The notes under the pieces: model-generated
What the model saw: only the letters and a program-made list of their open reading frames with translations
What the model was told of the DNA's origin: nothing
Database searches by the model: none
Part shown: positions 18,127-27,550 of the stretch, one piece after another
Layout: each line of letters starts with the position of its first letter
Numbering within the stretch: the first letter of the stretch is position 1
Made by a program: the position numbers and the translations under genes
DNA from: JBBPYC01 sp038200275
GTDB taxonomy: Bacteria > Pseudomonadota > Gammaproteobacteria > Burkholderiales > Burkholderiaceae_C
DNA: 64,000 nt
NCBI GenBank assembly: GCA_038200275.1
Contig: JBBPYC010000042.1
Span: 128,104 to 192,103 of the forward strand
Direction: 5' to 3'

Positions 18127-18740
18127 TGAGACTCCTTCGTTCGGGGCGCTGGTTGCCCCTTGTCAGCCCGGGAACGGCAATCGCCGCGTTCTCTAACCTT
18201 CTGCCAAGCAAGCGCTGCGCCAAGTCGGACATCACAGATGCTCGTCGGACTGCTGCTGACCAGATCAGTTTGGTAGACCCCAGTCCGGCTGGATGGTTCT
18301 GCCGCAATCGAAACAAAGCCGCGATCTCCCCAGACTTGTTCAACGGCCCTTGCGTGATTGCGCCTGGGCCGTGACCAATCCCCATAGCTCCATTGCCACC
18401 CCCTGGCAGTGTCATACCGCATTTCCGTCCCTTGGACAACGGGCAGGTTGCATGTCCAGATGACAAACTGCGTCAATCAGGACAACGAAACAGGTGGGGA
18501 GCCCGTAGCCTTTACCCCGTCGGCAAGTCGATGTACCACGGCGTCAGGCTGGATATAGGGTGTGTCATCACTGACGATCGCATACGCCCTCGTCGCTATC
18601 CGTTGCTCATGGCGCTGTCCGTGGCGTGGGAAGTTATGCGAGAGCTGCTCGAGTAGATGAAGGCGCAGTCCTGGAGCCCGTCGCGAACATCGCTTTGCAC
18701 AAGAACGCCCGCATTGCACCGTCCATCCGCGTCGAGAGTG
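18127..18740. other. non-coding region upstream of prkA
   Basis: About 610 bp between the prkA start and the first recognisable transposase remnant. The short open frames here have no recognisable similarity and no ribosome sites. On the minus strand the part next to prkA must hold its promoter. A TGGCAG about 80 bp upstream lacks the TTGC partner of a sigma-54 promoter. The distal half may be decayed insertion-sequence DNA. Confidence 0.5.
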
Positions 18741-19200
18741 CTGCCCATGCAGACGACCTTGACGTCCGCGCAGGAAGCGGTGGTGGTGGCGCTGCGCTGC
18801 ACGTTGCTGCTGCCACTGGACGACTTGGTCGCCGTCATGCGGAAGTTCAACTGCCAAGACGTCTCCCGCTCGGGCCTGAACCGCTGTCTGCACCGATACG
18901 GGGTGGGCTACTTGCATATGGACATCAAGTACTTGCCGCAGATGCAAGGGTGAGACGGCCAGACGGTATCTATTCGTGGCCGTCGACTGCGCCACCAGTT
19001 GGGTGTTCCTCGTGATCCCGGGCAAGAAGGCGGCGGCCAGGGCACAGCCACTTCCCGAGAGCAATGCATTGTGCATGTGCGATCAGGACACGCGGCTGCT
19101 GACCCACAACGGCAAAGTGTTCACCGATCGATTGTTCGCCTCACGCGAGCGTCAACCCAACGGCCCGAGCGTCTTCCCCATCGCTATCACGCCCGCGCGC
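18740..19200 (+). pseudogene. degenerate IS481-like (DDE integrase) transposase remnant
   Basis: Two out-of-frame pieces of one transposase. Piece 1 (18747-18953) reads TLTSAQEAVVVALRCTLLLP and then DDLVAVMRKF, VSRSGLNRCLHRYGVGYLHM, DIKYLPQMQG, where it hits TGA. The normal stretch between the helix-turn-helix and the first catalytic Asp is deleted (RYGV runs straight into YLHMD). Piece 2 (about 18964-19165, different frame) reads RYLFVAVDCATSWVF and then LLTHNGKVFTDRLFASRERQ, where the usual TDNG has become THNG. Homology stops near 19165-19200, where an unrelated transposase fragment begins. N- and C-termini are missing. Confidence 0.75.
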
Positions 19201-19201
19201 A

Positions 19202-19459
19202 CTACTGCGACAGCGTGTGATCCGGCTGCGCCTCCACCTTCACCAAAACGGCCTGCTCCACACCCGCAAAGCACAGCGGCACATGGTTGCACTGCATGCC
19301 GGGCGTGTCCTGGTCAAGCCGGCGGCGCTTGGAGCGCACGCGCGCCACGTACGAATCGCTGACCGCAAAGCGCTCGGCTAGCTCATGAATCGATCCTTCG
19401 GCGCCCAGCATGCGGTCCCGCAGGAGCTGCCCATACGACTGTCCCCGCTGCCATGCCAT
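19202..19459 (-). pseudogene. truncated IS630-family transposase (N-terminal fragment)
   Basis: Starting at ATG 19459, about 85 codons of the N-terminal helix-turn-helix region of an IS630-type transposase: MAWQRGQSYGQLLRDRMLGA, GSIHELAERFAVSDSYVARV, and the linker HVPLCFAGVEQAVLVKVEAQ with PDHTLSQ. An intact protein would continue into the DDE domain, which is absent: the fragment ends at 19202, against the IS481-like remnant. A deletion or a later rearrangement must have joined the two. Confidence 0.7.
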
Positions 19460-19499
19460 GACCGCCTCCTTGTGCTCGCAGTAAGGCAAAGCAGATAGC

Positions 19500-19529
19500 T
19501 TGCCGATGCATCAAAAAGCCTATCGGCAA
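19500..19529. repeat. inverted repeat, 8-bp arms, 14-nt loop
   Basis: TTGCCGAT (19500-19507) and ATCGGCAA (19522-19529) can pair around a 14-nt spacer. It lies between the IS630 fragment and the ridA stop. It could be a transcript-end hairpin for ridA (minus strand, 30 bp past the stop, no U-run) or part of an old insertion-sequence end. Confidence 0.4.
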
Positions 19530-19558
19530 TGTGTAGGTCAGCATGAAATCGCTTTAGC

Positions 19559-20020
19559 TCAGCTCAGCTCAGCAATCAACTCGATCTCGACGCAAGCGCC
19601 AAACGGAATCTGCGCCACGCCAAACGCGCTGCGCGCATGTGCCCCGATCGTGGGGCCGAACACGTCGCCGAACAACTCACTTGCGCCATTGGTGACGAGG
19701 TGCTGCTCGGTGAAGTCAGGTGTCGAGTTGACGAGGCTCATCAGCTTCACGATGCGGTTGATCTGGTTCAGGTCGCCCACCGCCGCATGCAACGTGCCGA
19801 GCAGGTCGATCGCGATCCGCCGCGCAGCCGCTTTGCCGTCTGCGGTCTGTATGTCCTTGCCGAACTGGCCGACCCACGGCTTGCCGCCTTCCTTGCGCGC
19901 GATGTGGCCCGACAGGAACACCAGCTTGCCGGCCTGCGCATAGGGCACGTAGGCCGCAGCCGGCGTGACGACCGGCGGCAGTTCGATGCCGAGGCTTGTC
20001 AGTTTTTCATAGACGTCCAT
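19559..20020 (-). CDS. RidA family protein (YjgF/YER057c/UK114)
   Basis: 153 aa. RidA proteins deaminate reactive enamine/imine intermediates released by pyridoxal-phosphate enzymes; longer members of this subgroup are poorly characterised. Seen: an N-terminal YEKLTSLGIELP, LVFLSGHIARKEGGKPWVGQ, then AARRIAIDLLGTLHAAVGDL, VKLMSLVNSTPDFTEQHLVT and the C-terminal GVAQIPFGACVEIELIAEL. The size and the SGH(I/V) segment point to the 150-aa RidA subfamily rather than the 128-aa archetype with its catalytic Arg105. The stop lies inside three tandem AGCTC units (about 19556-19570), so the C-terminus could vary by slippage. Monocistronic. Confidence 0.9.
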   Translation of the reverse strand: MDVYEKLTSLGIELPPVVTPAAAYVPYAQAGKLVFLSGHIARKEGGKPWVGQFGKDIQTADGKAAARRIAIDLLGTLHAAVGDLNQINRIVKLMSLVNSTPDFTEQHLVTNGASELFGDVFGPTIGAHARSAFGVAQIPFGACVEIELIAELS

Positions 20021-20115
20021 GAGGGTTCCTTTTCCGTTGAGGTGAGATTAAAACGACTGAAGCGCTTGATCAGAAAGCCATCTCTGCTTCAAATAAGATA
20101 GCGCAGTCACTTTGC

Positions 20116-21036
20116 TCAGGGAACCGCCGCCGCGCCGAGTGCCGGCTCGTTGCAGGGCTCGACTGTGACCGCGACTTTGAGTGTGTGCCGCGCGCCGCCG
20201 CGCAACACGCCGCGCAAGGGCGTGACGTCGGCATAGTCGCGGCCGATGGCCAAGGTCACGTAATCATCGCCGGCACGCCGGTCGTTGGTCGGATCAAAAT
20301 CGCACCAGATAGGCTCGATATCCGTGCCAGGCAGCGCGGGCAGCAGCACCGCAAACCACGCATGCGACGCGTCCGCGCCAATCAACCGTAGACGCCCTGG
20401 CGGCGGATGCGTCAGCAGATAGCCGCTCACATAACGCGCCGGCAGCCCGAGTGCACGCAGGCACGCGATGCCGATATGCGCAAAGTCCTGGCAGACGCCT
20501 TTTCGCTGGCGCAGCGCGTCGACCGCCGGGGTGTTCACTTCGGTGGCACGCGGGTCGTAGCGCATGTCGCGGTGCAGCCGGTGCGTCAGGTCGGCCACGG
20601 CTTCAAGCAGCGGCGCGCCCGGTGGAAAACTTGTGCGCGCATAGTCAAGGAAATCCGGATGGCGCGGTGCCAGCGGCGATGCGAACACGAACTCGGCCGA
20701 CGGCTCCCAGCGGCAGCCGGCCTGATAACGGTACAGCGCCTGTACCTGCTCCCAGGGCGCGTCGGCGACTGGCCAGTGCGTCCCCCGCGTGGCTACCACA
20801 CTGCGTGCGGTCACGACGAGCCGGTCATGCAGCGACTGCAACGAGAAAAACGTGCGGCTGTTGCCGTGGATGTCGCGCGTGTCGGTGCGCTGATCGGGCG
20901 CGGGCTGCACCTGCAACTGGTGTTCCAGCAATTCCTGGCTGCAGGTCTCAAGTGGTCTCAGATGCGCCATGTGCTGGGCGGTTTGCACCGATGGCGTGTA
21001 CGCATAGCGCGTTTCGTGCGTGATTCGAAGCTGCAT
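20116..21036 (-). CDS. transglutaminase-like cysteine protease family protein
   Basis: 306 aa. The bacterial transglutaminase N-domain (MQLRITHETRYAYTPSVQTA) is followed by a papain-like transglutaminase core. The triad is visible: Cys182 in RKGVCQDFAHIGIACLRALG, His225 in DASHAWFAV, and Asp248 in CDFDPTND. No signal peptide, so cytosolic. It is the third gene of a minus-strand unit: the 1165-aa DUF2126 transglutaminase, then the fused ATP-grasp/alpha-E protein, then this one after a 53-bp gap. In this family context the fold is predicted to cleave or transfer peptide or amide bonds made by the ATP-grasp partner; no substrate is known. Confidence 0.92.
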   Translation of the reverse strand: MQLRITHETRYAYTPSVQTAQHMAHLRPLETCSQELLEHQLQVQPAPDQRTDTRDIHGNSRTFFSLQSLHDRLVVTARSVVATRGTHWPVADAPWEQVQALYRYQAGCRWEPSAEFVFASPLAPRHPDFLDYARTSFPPGAPLLEAVADLTHRLHRDMRYDPRATEVNTPAVDALRQRKGVCQDFAHIGIACLRALGLPARYVSGYLLTHPPPGRLRLIGADASHAWFAVLLPALPGTDIEPIWCDFDPTNDRRAGDDYVTLAIGRDYADVTPLRGVLRGGARHTLKVAVTVEPCNEPALGAAAVP

Positions 21037-21089
21037 GAATCGAAATCAAAAAGGCGAGAAAAAAGTGCCGCGGTCGTGTCGGCGGATGC

Positions 21090-23717
21090 CTAAGCACTCA
21101 CCGCCTGATCCGGCACGCGCGAATGGCTGAAACAGGCCGCGGTGATGCGCTCCGAACTCTGCCAGGCGCTGCTTGCGCACTGCAGCAGCAACGCACGCAG
21201 GGCAGGGCGCCGCGCGCGGCGATCGGTCTCGATCAGTTGTTCAAGTACCCAGTCGGCCGGATCCGGCACCCGCTGCAGCAGCGGTTCGGGCATCAGCGCC
21301 GAACTCTCTGCGATCTTGGCAAGACGTTCGCGCAGGTTGTGCGCGATCCAGGTCAGCGAGCGCGGATTGGCGCGGTCCATCACCAGCAGATCGATCAGCG
21401 CTGCAGTATCGCGGCTTTGCTGGTAGTGTGAGCGGAACGTGATGGTGCTGTCGAAAAGCGCCACCATCGCGTCGAACCCGCCGACCACGTTGATTGCACC
21501 GTTGTCGAAACCGCGTCGCAGCGCGTCGCTGAAAAATCCGAGCCGCTCGATCTGGCGACCGGCGTTGAGCAGCCGCAGGCCGTCGTCGCGCAGCATCCGG
21601 TCGGCGTGGGCGCCGGTCATCGTGGACAAGTCGCGGATCGCAATCTCCAGCGCGCTGAGCGCTTCCAGCGCGGCGGTATGGCTGTCTGGCGATATCGCGC
21701 GACAGCGCAGCAGAAACTCATCTTCACTGCGGCGAACGACGAACCATTGGTCCGGCGTCAGTCGCTCACGCAGCGCGCCCGCCGCATATCGAATCGCACG
21801 CAGATTGAAGCCGACGCTGTGGTCGGTGTCGGGCTTGGCAAGCGCTGCGATCAGGGCGCGCTCGAAGCCGCGGCGCGAGCGCAGCGCCGATGACGCGCCG
21901 CGCGGCACCAGGCCGTGTGCCCGCGTCATCTCATCGAGCCAGGCCAGCAACGTGCGTTGCTCGGCGTCCTCGCCGGCCAATGCTTCCAGCGTGACCTTGG
22001 CGAGTCGCGCGGTGTTCTCGGCGCGCTCGGTGTAGCGACCAAGCCAGAACAGGTTTTCCCCTGCGCGGCTTGTGACACGCTGTCGTTCGCGGCGCTCGGC
22101 GATTAACGCCGGCGTGAGTTGCAGCGGCAGCAAGCTGCTGTGATCGACCGCGTCGTCGGTCAACGCCCATACGTCGGCGCTGCTGCCGCCGCGACTCATC
22201 GAGGCAATCTCTTCGTTCGCGGTGGCGATGCGTGCCATGCCGCCCGGCAGCACGCGCCAGGAACCGGCACCATCGGCCACCGCGAACACGCGCAGCATGA
22301 CGGAGCGCGGCTCGACCCGCTCGCTGCCTGGGTCCCAGGTGGGCAACTGCGACATGGAGAGATAAGACTGCACCGTGACGCTCTCGCCGTGGTCCCGGAT
22401 GCGGTCGGACCAGCGCGCGATCTCAGCCGCGTCAAGCGTTGCAGCGCGCACCGCTTCGAACGGCAGCGCACCATCGAAGCCGAACGCCGTCGGCTTGATC
22501 ATCTGCTGCGCAAGGCGCGGCAGGACAGCGCGCGCTGCTGCGGGCTCGCCGCACCACCACGTAGCGAGCGACGGCAGCGCGAGCTCTTCGCCCAGCAGGT
22601 GGCGCGCCAGCCCGGGCAGAAAACCAAGTAGCGCCGGCGACTCCAAAAAGGCCGAGCCGGGCGCATTCGCCATCACGACGTTGCCGGCGCGGATCGCCTG
22701 CAGCAGCCCCGGCACGCCGAGCGTGGAGTCGGCCCGCAGCTCGAGCGGATCGAGGTATTCGTCGTCGACCCGTTTGATCACCCCGTGCACCGGTTGCAGG
22801 CCCCGCAATGTTTTCAAGTACAACCGTTGATCGCGCACCGTCAGGTCGCCGCCCTCGACCAGTGGCAGGCCGAGGTAGCGCGCCAGATAGGCGTGCTCAA
22901 ACCAAGTCGCGCTGTACGGCCCGGGTGTCAGCAGCACGATCTGCACGTCGTCCTCGCCGCAGCGCGCGGCGCACAAGCGCTTCAGGTGGCCTGCAAACGC
23001 GCCGTAGGTGGCAGCCAGATGCTGCACCGGCAGCGCATCGAACGCGCGCGGGAACAAGCGCGAGATGACCAGTCGGTTCTCAAGCAGATAGCCCAGGCCC
23101 GAAGGTGCCTGGGTGCGCTGCGAAACAACTCGCCACTGTCCGTCTTGCGCGCGCGCCAGATCGAATGCGGCGAGGTGCAGATTCATGTTGCCGGCCAGCT
23201 CGACGCCGTGCATCGCACGCAGATAGCCGGGGTGGCCCTGCACCAGTGCGGCTGGCAGCAACGCACGTTGCAGCAGTTCGCGCGGGCCGTAGACGTCGGC
23301 CAGCACTTGATTCAACAACCGCACGCGTTGCAACACGCCGGCTTCGATGGTGCGCCAGTCCTGCGCTTCGATGATCAACGGAAACAGGTCTAGCGCCCAG
23401 GGCCGCTGTGACTCGCCCGGCTCGGCCAGCACGTTGTAGGTCACGCCGTTGTCGGCCAGTTGCCGCTGCAATTGGCGCACGCGCGAATTCAGCCCGACGC
23501 TGCCGCCGGTGTCACCGAGTTGCTCGACAAAATGTTGCCAGCGTGCGGCCAGCTCGCATTGATCTTTGTCTGCCGCAGCGCTGCCGCGCAACTCATCGAA
23601 GTGGCCGAGTGCAGCCGTCGGTGCCAGCTGCCAGACGGTGCTTGCCGGTGTCGGCTCGGTCGGTTGGCCAACCCCCTCCACCTGCGGAACCGCGCTAATG
23701 ATGGCCGCCGAACTCAC
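21090..23717 (-). CDS. fusion: circularly permuted type 2 ATP-grasp ligase + alpha-E domain
   Basis: 875 aa. Residues about 60-530 form a circularly permuted ATP-grasp domain: LTPGPYSATWFEHAYLARYL, VIKRVDDEYLDPLEL, DSTLGVPGLLQAIRAGNVVM. Residues about 548-860 form an alpha-E (DUF403) domain that starts VTSRAGENLFWLGRYTERAE and contains a long all-helical repeat. The same two domains occur as separate genes at 30102-31643 and 31808-32761, so this is a fusion of that pair. ATP-grasp enzymes activate a carboxylate with ATP and join it to an amine or thiol. Alpha-E is a helical domain with Glu/Arg signatures of unknown activity. Start GTG/ATG 23717 overlaps the 1165-aa gene stop by 4 nt. Confidence 0.92.
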   Translation of the reverse strand: MSSAAIISAVPQVEGVGQPTEPTPASTVWQLAPTAALGHFDELRGSAAADKDQCELAARWQHFVEQLGDTGGSVGLNSRVRQLQRQLADNGVTYNVLAEPGESQRPWALDLFPLIIEAQDWRTIEAGVLQRVRLLNQVLADVYGPRELLQRALLPAALVQGHPGYLRAMHGVELAGNMNLHLAAFDLARAQDGQWRVVSQRTQAPSGLGYLLENRLVISRLFPRAFDALPVQHLAATYGAFAGHLKRLCAARCGEDDVQIVLLTPGPYSATWFEHAYLARYLGLPLVEGGDLTVRDQRLYLKTLRGLQPVHGVIKRVDDEYLDPLELRADSTLGVPGLLQAIRAGNVVMANAPGSAFLESPALLGFLPGLARHLLGEELALPSLATWWCGEPAAARAVLPRLAQQMIKPTAFGFDGALPFEAVRAATLDAAEIARWSDRIRDHGESVTVQSYLSMSQLPTWDPGSERVEPRSVMLRVFAVADGAGSWRVLPGGMARIATANEEIASMSRGGSSADVWALTDDAVDHSSLLPLQLTPALIAERRERQRVTSRAGENLFWLGRYTERAENTARLAKVTLEALAGEDAEQRTLLAWLDEMTRAHGLVPRGASSALRSRRGFERALIAALAKPDTDHSVGFNLRAIRYAAGALRERLTPDQWFVVRRSEDEFLLRCRAISPDSHTAALEALSALEIAIRDLSTMTGAHADRMLRDDGLRLLNAGRQIERLGFFSDALRRGFDNGAINVVGGFDAMVALFDSTITFRSHYQQSRDTAALIDLLVMDRANPRSLTWIAHNLRERLAKIAESSALMPEPLLQRVPDPADWVLEQLIETDRRARRPALRALLLQCASSAWQSSERITAACFSHSRVPDQAVSA

Positions 23718-26700
23718 GACACGCGGGCGCCCCGGTCCGGTGTTGACGGCGCGACAGGCGTGCCTGACCGCGCCGTGCGCAAGTCGAGCGTGAATGGAAA
23801 TTCCCGGCTGGCGTGCAGTGCAATCGAAGGCAGCGCCGCGTTTAGCCTGCCCGGTGTATGGCCGATGCGGGAGAAACGCGCCATCCGCCGGCTTTCCGCC
23901 TCATAGGCGTTGACTGGAAATCCTTCGTAATTGCGACCGCCGGGGTGCGACACAAAATACTTGCAGCCCGCGACCGCGCGTTGATTCCAGCTGTCCACCA
24001 AGTCAATCGTGAGCGGCGCATGCACGCCGATCGCGGGGTGCAGCGACGACGGCGGGTTCCAGGCCTTGTAGCGCACGCCCGCAACGAATTCACCAGCAGT
24101 GCCGGTCGACTGCAGCGGCAGCGGCGCGCCGTTCACGCTAACCGAATAGCGGCTTTCGTTCAAGCCCGTGACGCGCACCTCGATGCGCTCAAGCGACGAA
24201 TCCACATAGCGCACGGTGCCGCCCGACGTGCCTTCCTCACCCATCACGTGCCACGGCTCGAGCGCGTTGCGCAATTCGAGCGAGACCCCACGCACTGCCA
24301 ACGACCCCACCAGGGGGAAGCGGAACTCAAAATGCGGCGCAAACCACTCGGCATCGAATGCATAGCCCGCTTCGCGCAAATCCTCGATCACCTCGGCGAA
24401 GTCCTGTTTGACGAATGTCGGCAGCAGGAAGCGGTCGTGCAGCACGGTGCCCCAGCGCGTCAACGGCGCCTTGAACGGCTGCTTCCAGAAGCGCGAGATC
24501 AGCGCGCGCAGCAGCAGCTGCTGCGCAATGCTCATGCGGGCATGCGGCGGCATCTCGAATGCGCGCAGCTCAAGCAGGCCAAGCCGTCCGGTGGATGAGT
24601 CGGGCGAATACATCTTGTCGATGCAGAACTCGCTGCGGTGCGTGTTGCCCGTCACGTCCACCAGCACGTTGCGCAGACTGCGGTCGACCAGCCACGGCGG
24701 CATCGCGCTGCCTTGCTCGACTTGGGCTCGCGCGATCTCCTGCAGCGCGATCTCGAGTTCGTAGACCTGATCATTGCGCGCCTCGTCGACACGCGGCGCT
24801 TGGCTGGTCGGGCCGATAAACATGCCGGAAAACAGATACGACAGCGAAGGGTGGTTGTGCCAGAAGGTCAGCAGGCTCGACAGCAACTCGGGCCGGCGCA
24901 GAAACGGGCTGTCCTCAGGCGTGGCACCGCCCATCACGAAATGGTTGCCGCCGCCGGTGCCGGTGTGGCGTCCGTCGGTCATGAACTTCTCGGCCGACAG
25001 GCGAGTCTCGAACGCGGCTTGATACAGAAATTCGGTGTGCTCGACCAGCTCGTTCCAGTTTTTCGCCGGGTGGATGTTGACCTCGATCACGCCGGGGTCG
25101 GGCGTGACTGCCAGCAGCTTCAGCCGTGGGTCGCGCGGCGGCGGATAGCCTTCCAGCACGATCTTTACCTTCAACTCACGCGCGGTGGCTTCGACGGCGG
25201 TGACGAGCTCTAGGTAGTCTTCCAGACGCGACGCCGGCGGCATGAACACGTAGAGCGCGCGGCTCGGCTGAACGCTGGCGGCAAGTTCGACTTCCGGGCC
25301 GTTCGCGCGGCTCGGATCGCGCGCTTCCACGCACAGCGCGCCGCGGGTGATCCAGTGCGCCGATTCGCCGCGCTTTGGCGTGCGTTTCAGGCTGTCGGTG
25401 TTCGCATTGGCTGGTGCCGAACCGGCGGCCACGGCCGCCGTGCCGCCAATTGGGCTCGCAGACGGGGCCTCGCTTGCACCCGCTGTCGCTGTGGAGAGTG
25501 CGTCGAGTTCGTCTGGTTCGGCCAGCGGCGCACGCGGCGCAAACGGGTCTTCTTCCACGAAATAGCTGCGGTCCGACTCTTTTGCCCACGGCAGTGAGTC
25601 GAGCGGCAGGCGGTAGCCCATGGGCGAATCGCCCGGCAGCAGATAGAGGCGCTCGTCGCGCAGGAACCAGTGGCCGGTGCTCCAGACCGCGCCATCCGAG
25701 TCCGGCTCGGCTTTCAGCGGCAGCGCGTAGCCGATCACCGAATCCAGCTTCTGGCCGAACACCCGACGCAGCCGCGCTCGTTCAAGTTCATCGTCGAGCT
25801 TGGCGTCAAAGGGATCGACGTTGACGGGCAGCCGACGCTCGCGCCATAGGTAGTACCAGACGTCTTCATAGGCCGGCAGCAGGCTGTCGTCGCCAACGCC
25901 GAGCTTCGTTGCAAGCAGGCGGATGAAGCGCTCGGCGTCCGTGCTGTCGTAATGGCTCGGCTCACGTTCGTCGGCGAACAATGCGGGGTCTTGCCAGATC
26001 GGTTGACCGTCGGCGCGCCAGCAGATCGACAGCGCCCAGCGCGGCAGTTGCTCGCCGGGATACCACTTGCCCTGGCCGAAGTGCAGAAAGCCGCCGTCGC
26101 CGTATTCGGCCCGCAGCCTCTTGACGAGTTCGGTCGCGTAGCCGCGCTTGGTCGGCCCGAGCGCGGCGGTGTTCCATTCCGGCGCATCACGGTCGGTGAC
26201 GCAGACGAACGTGGGCTCGCCGCCCATGGTCAGCCGCACGTCGTTCGCGTCGAGTTCGGCATCGACCTCTGAGCCAAGCGCGAGCATCTTGGCCCACTGT
26301 TCTTCCGTGTAGGGCTTGGTCACGCGCGGCGACTCGTATAGGCGCGCGACCGACATCTCATGGCCGAACTCGACTTCGGCGTCGTCCACCACGCCTTCGA
26401 TCGGCGCAGCGCCGGACGGGTTCGGCGTGCAGGCGAGCGGGATATGGCCTTCACCTGCAAGCAGGCCCGACGTGGCATCAAGCCCGACCCAACCGGCACC
26501 TGGCAAGTAGACCTCGCACCATGCGTGAAGATCGGTGAAGTCGACCGTGGTGCCGCTTGGGCCGTCCAGCGCCTTCACGTCGGGTGTGAGTTGAATCAGG
26601 TAGCCGGAGACGAAGCGCGCGGCCAGGCCGAGGCGGCGCAGCAACTGCACCAGCAACCAGCCCGAATCGCGACACGAGCCGCTCGCAAGCTGCAGCGTCT

Positions 26701-27211
26701 GCTCGGGCGTCTGGATGCCGGGTTCCAGCCGGATCAGATACTTGATGTCATTGGCAACCATCTGGTTAATGCCCACCAGAAAATCGATCGTGCGCTGCGA
26801 CTTCTGGTCCACTTTTTTCAGATAGTCGGCCACCAGCGGCGTCATCGGCTCGACCATGAGGTAAGGCGCAAGTTCTTCGCCAAGCGCCGCTTCATAGGTG
26901 AATGGAAATTCCTCCGCGTACGGCTCCAAGAAGAAGTCGAACGGGTTGTAGACCGCCATCTCGACCACCAGGTCGACCGTCACCTTGAACGCCGTGACGG
27001 GTTCCGGGAACACAAGCCGAGCCTGCCAGTTGGCGAACGGGTCCTGCTGCCAATTTACAAAGTGGTTTGCTGGCTCGATCTGCAGCGAATACGAGATCAC
27101 ATTGCTGCGGCAGTGCGGCGCGGGTCGCAGCCGGACCACCTGGGGTCCGAGTCGGACGGGCCGGTCGTAGCGGTAGCTGGTGACGTGGTGCAGCGCGGCG
27201 TGGATCGACAT
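23714..27211 (-). CDS. transglutaminase + DUF2126 giant protein
   Basis: 1165 aa from ATG 27211. N-terminal bacterial transglutaminase domain (MSIHAALHHVTSYRYDRPVR) and core with Cys180 in ASGSCRDSGWLLVQLLRRLG, His229 in DLHAWCEVYLPGAGW and Asp245 in GLDATSG. From about residue 330 the DUF2126 domain extends to the C-terminus (MGGEPTFVCVTDRDAPEWN; then EVNIHPAKNWNELVEHTEFL; ARMSIAQQLLLRALISRFWK). A Ser/Ala/Pro-rich linker lies near residues 605-640. No signal peptide. It heads the minus-strand unit and overlaps the ATP-grasp/alpha-E gene by 4 nt. Such proteins accompany alpha-E and ATP-grasp genes in many bacteria; the reaction is unknown. Confidence 0.93.
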   Translation of the reverse strand: MSIHAALHHVTSYRYDRPVRLGPQVVRLRPAPHCRSNVISYSLQIEPANHFVNWQQDPFANWQARLVFPEPVTAFKVTVDLVVEMAVYNPFDFFLEPYAEEFPFTYEAALGEELAPYLMVEPMTPLVADYLKKVDQKSQRTIDFLVGINQMVANDIKYLIRLEPGIQTPEQTLQLASGSCRDSGWLLVQLLRRLGLAARFVSGYLIQLTPDVKALDGPSGTTVDFTDLHAWCEVYLPGAGWVGLDATSGLLAGEGHIPLACTPNPSGAAPIEGVVDDAEVEFGHEMSVARLYESPRVTKPYTEEQWAKMLALGSEVDAELDANDVRLTMGGEPTFVCVTDRDAPEWNTAALGPTKRGYATELVKRLRAEYGDGGFLHFGQGKWYPGEQLPRWALSICWRADGQPIWQDPALFADEREPSHYDSTDAERFIRLLATKLGVGDDSLLPAYEDVWYYLWRERRLPVNVDPFDAKLDDELERARLRRVFGQKLDSVIGYALPLKAEPDSDGAVWSTGHWFLRDERLYLLPGDSPMGYRLPLDSLPWAKESDRSYFVEEDPFAPRAPLAEPDELDALSTATAGASEAPSASPIGGTAAVAAGSAPANANTDSLKRTPKRGESAHWITRGALCVEARDPSRANGPEVELAASVQPSRALYVFMPPASRLEDYLELVTAVEATARELKVKIVLEGYPPPRDPRLKLLAVTPDPGVIEVNIHPAKNWNELVEHTEFLYQAAFETRLSAEKFMTDGRHTGTGGGNHFVMGGATPEDSPFLRRPELLSSLLTFWHNHPSLSYLFSGMFIGPTSQAPRVDEARNDQVYELEIALQEIARAQVEQGSAMPPWLVDRSLRNVLVDVTGNTHRSEFCIDKMYSPDSSTGRLGLLELRAFEMPPHARMSIAQQLLLRALISRFWKQPFKAPLTRWGTVLHDRFLLPTFVKQDFAEVIEDLREAGYAFDAEWFAPHFEFRFPLVGSLAVRGVSLELRNALEPWHVMGEEGTSGGTVRYVDSSLERIEVRVTGLNESRYSVSVNGAPLPLQSTGTAGEFVAGVRYKAWNPPSSLHPAIGVHAPLTIDLVDSWNQRAVAGCKYFVSHPGGRNYEGFPVNAYEAESRRMARFSRIGHTPGRLNAALPSIALHASREFPFTLDLRTARSGTPVAPSTPDRGARVS

Positions 27212-27550
27212 AGTGATTTGATTTGAATTTCGGGCCGTGGGGAGCGGAGAAGCCGACGCAGGACGCCGGTGCGAAACGAATCGCCGGAGGTGCTTGGCCA
27301 ACGGCCCGGGATGTCGGTATCGATACTAGCAAGTTGCACGGCAAGCAACTCCCACGCCACGGCGACGACGAGTCCGTGCGCGGGCGCAGCGCGCTGCCTG
27401 CCCGCCCATGTGGTCCGGCCTCCGGGCGAGTGCTTTGCGAGCTCATCGGCAACCGCACGCCGTCAGCGGCGCTGCCCGTTTGCGGAGCCTTTCACGAAGC
27501 GGACCGCTGCGTTGCCTGAGTCTGCGTGCATAGGCTCTAGCATTCGCGCG
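27212..27550. promoter_or_regulatory. divergent intergenic region between the DUF2126 operon and comEC
   Basis: 339 bp with no supportable gene. It must carry the promoters of both divergent units. A 10-bp palindrome, GTATCGATAC, lies near 27317-27326, and a small hairpin (GTTGC / GCAAC) follows near 27333-27349; either could be an operator or an RNA structure. I could not pick out -35/-10 pairs with confidence. Confidence 0.4.

Noticed and set aside
18127..18300. Sigma-54 promoter before prkA
   Set aside because: Only a TGGCAG half is found on the right strand, without a TTGC-like partner at the required spacing.
27269..27550. Longer comEC N-terminus from 27269
   Set aside because: The 94 extra residues are Arg/Ser/Cys-rich without membrane or domain character; ATG 27551 gives the standard ComEC start.
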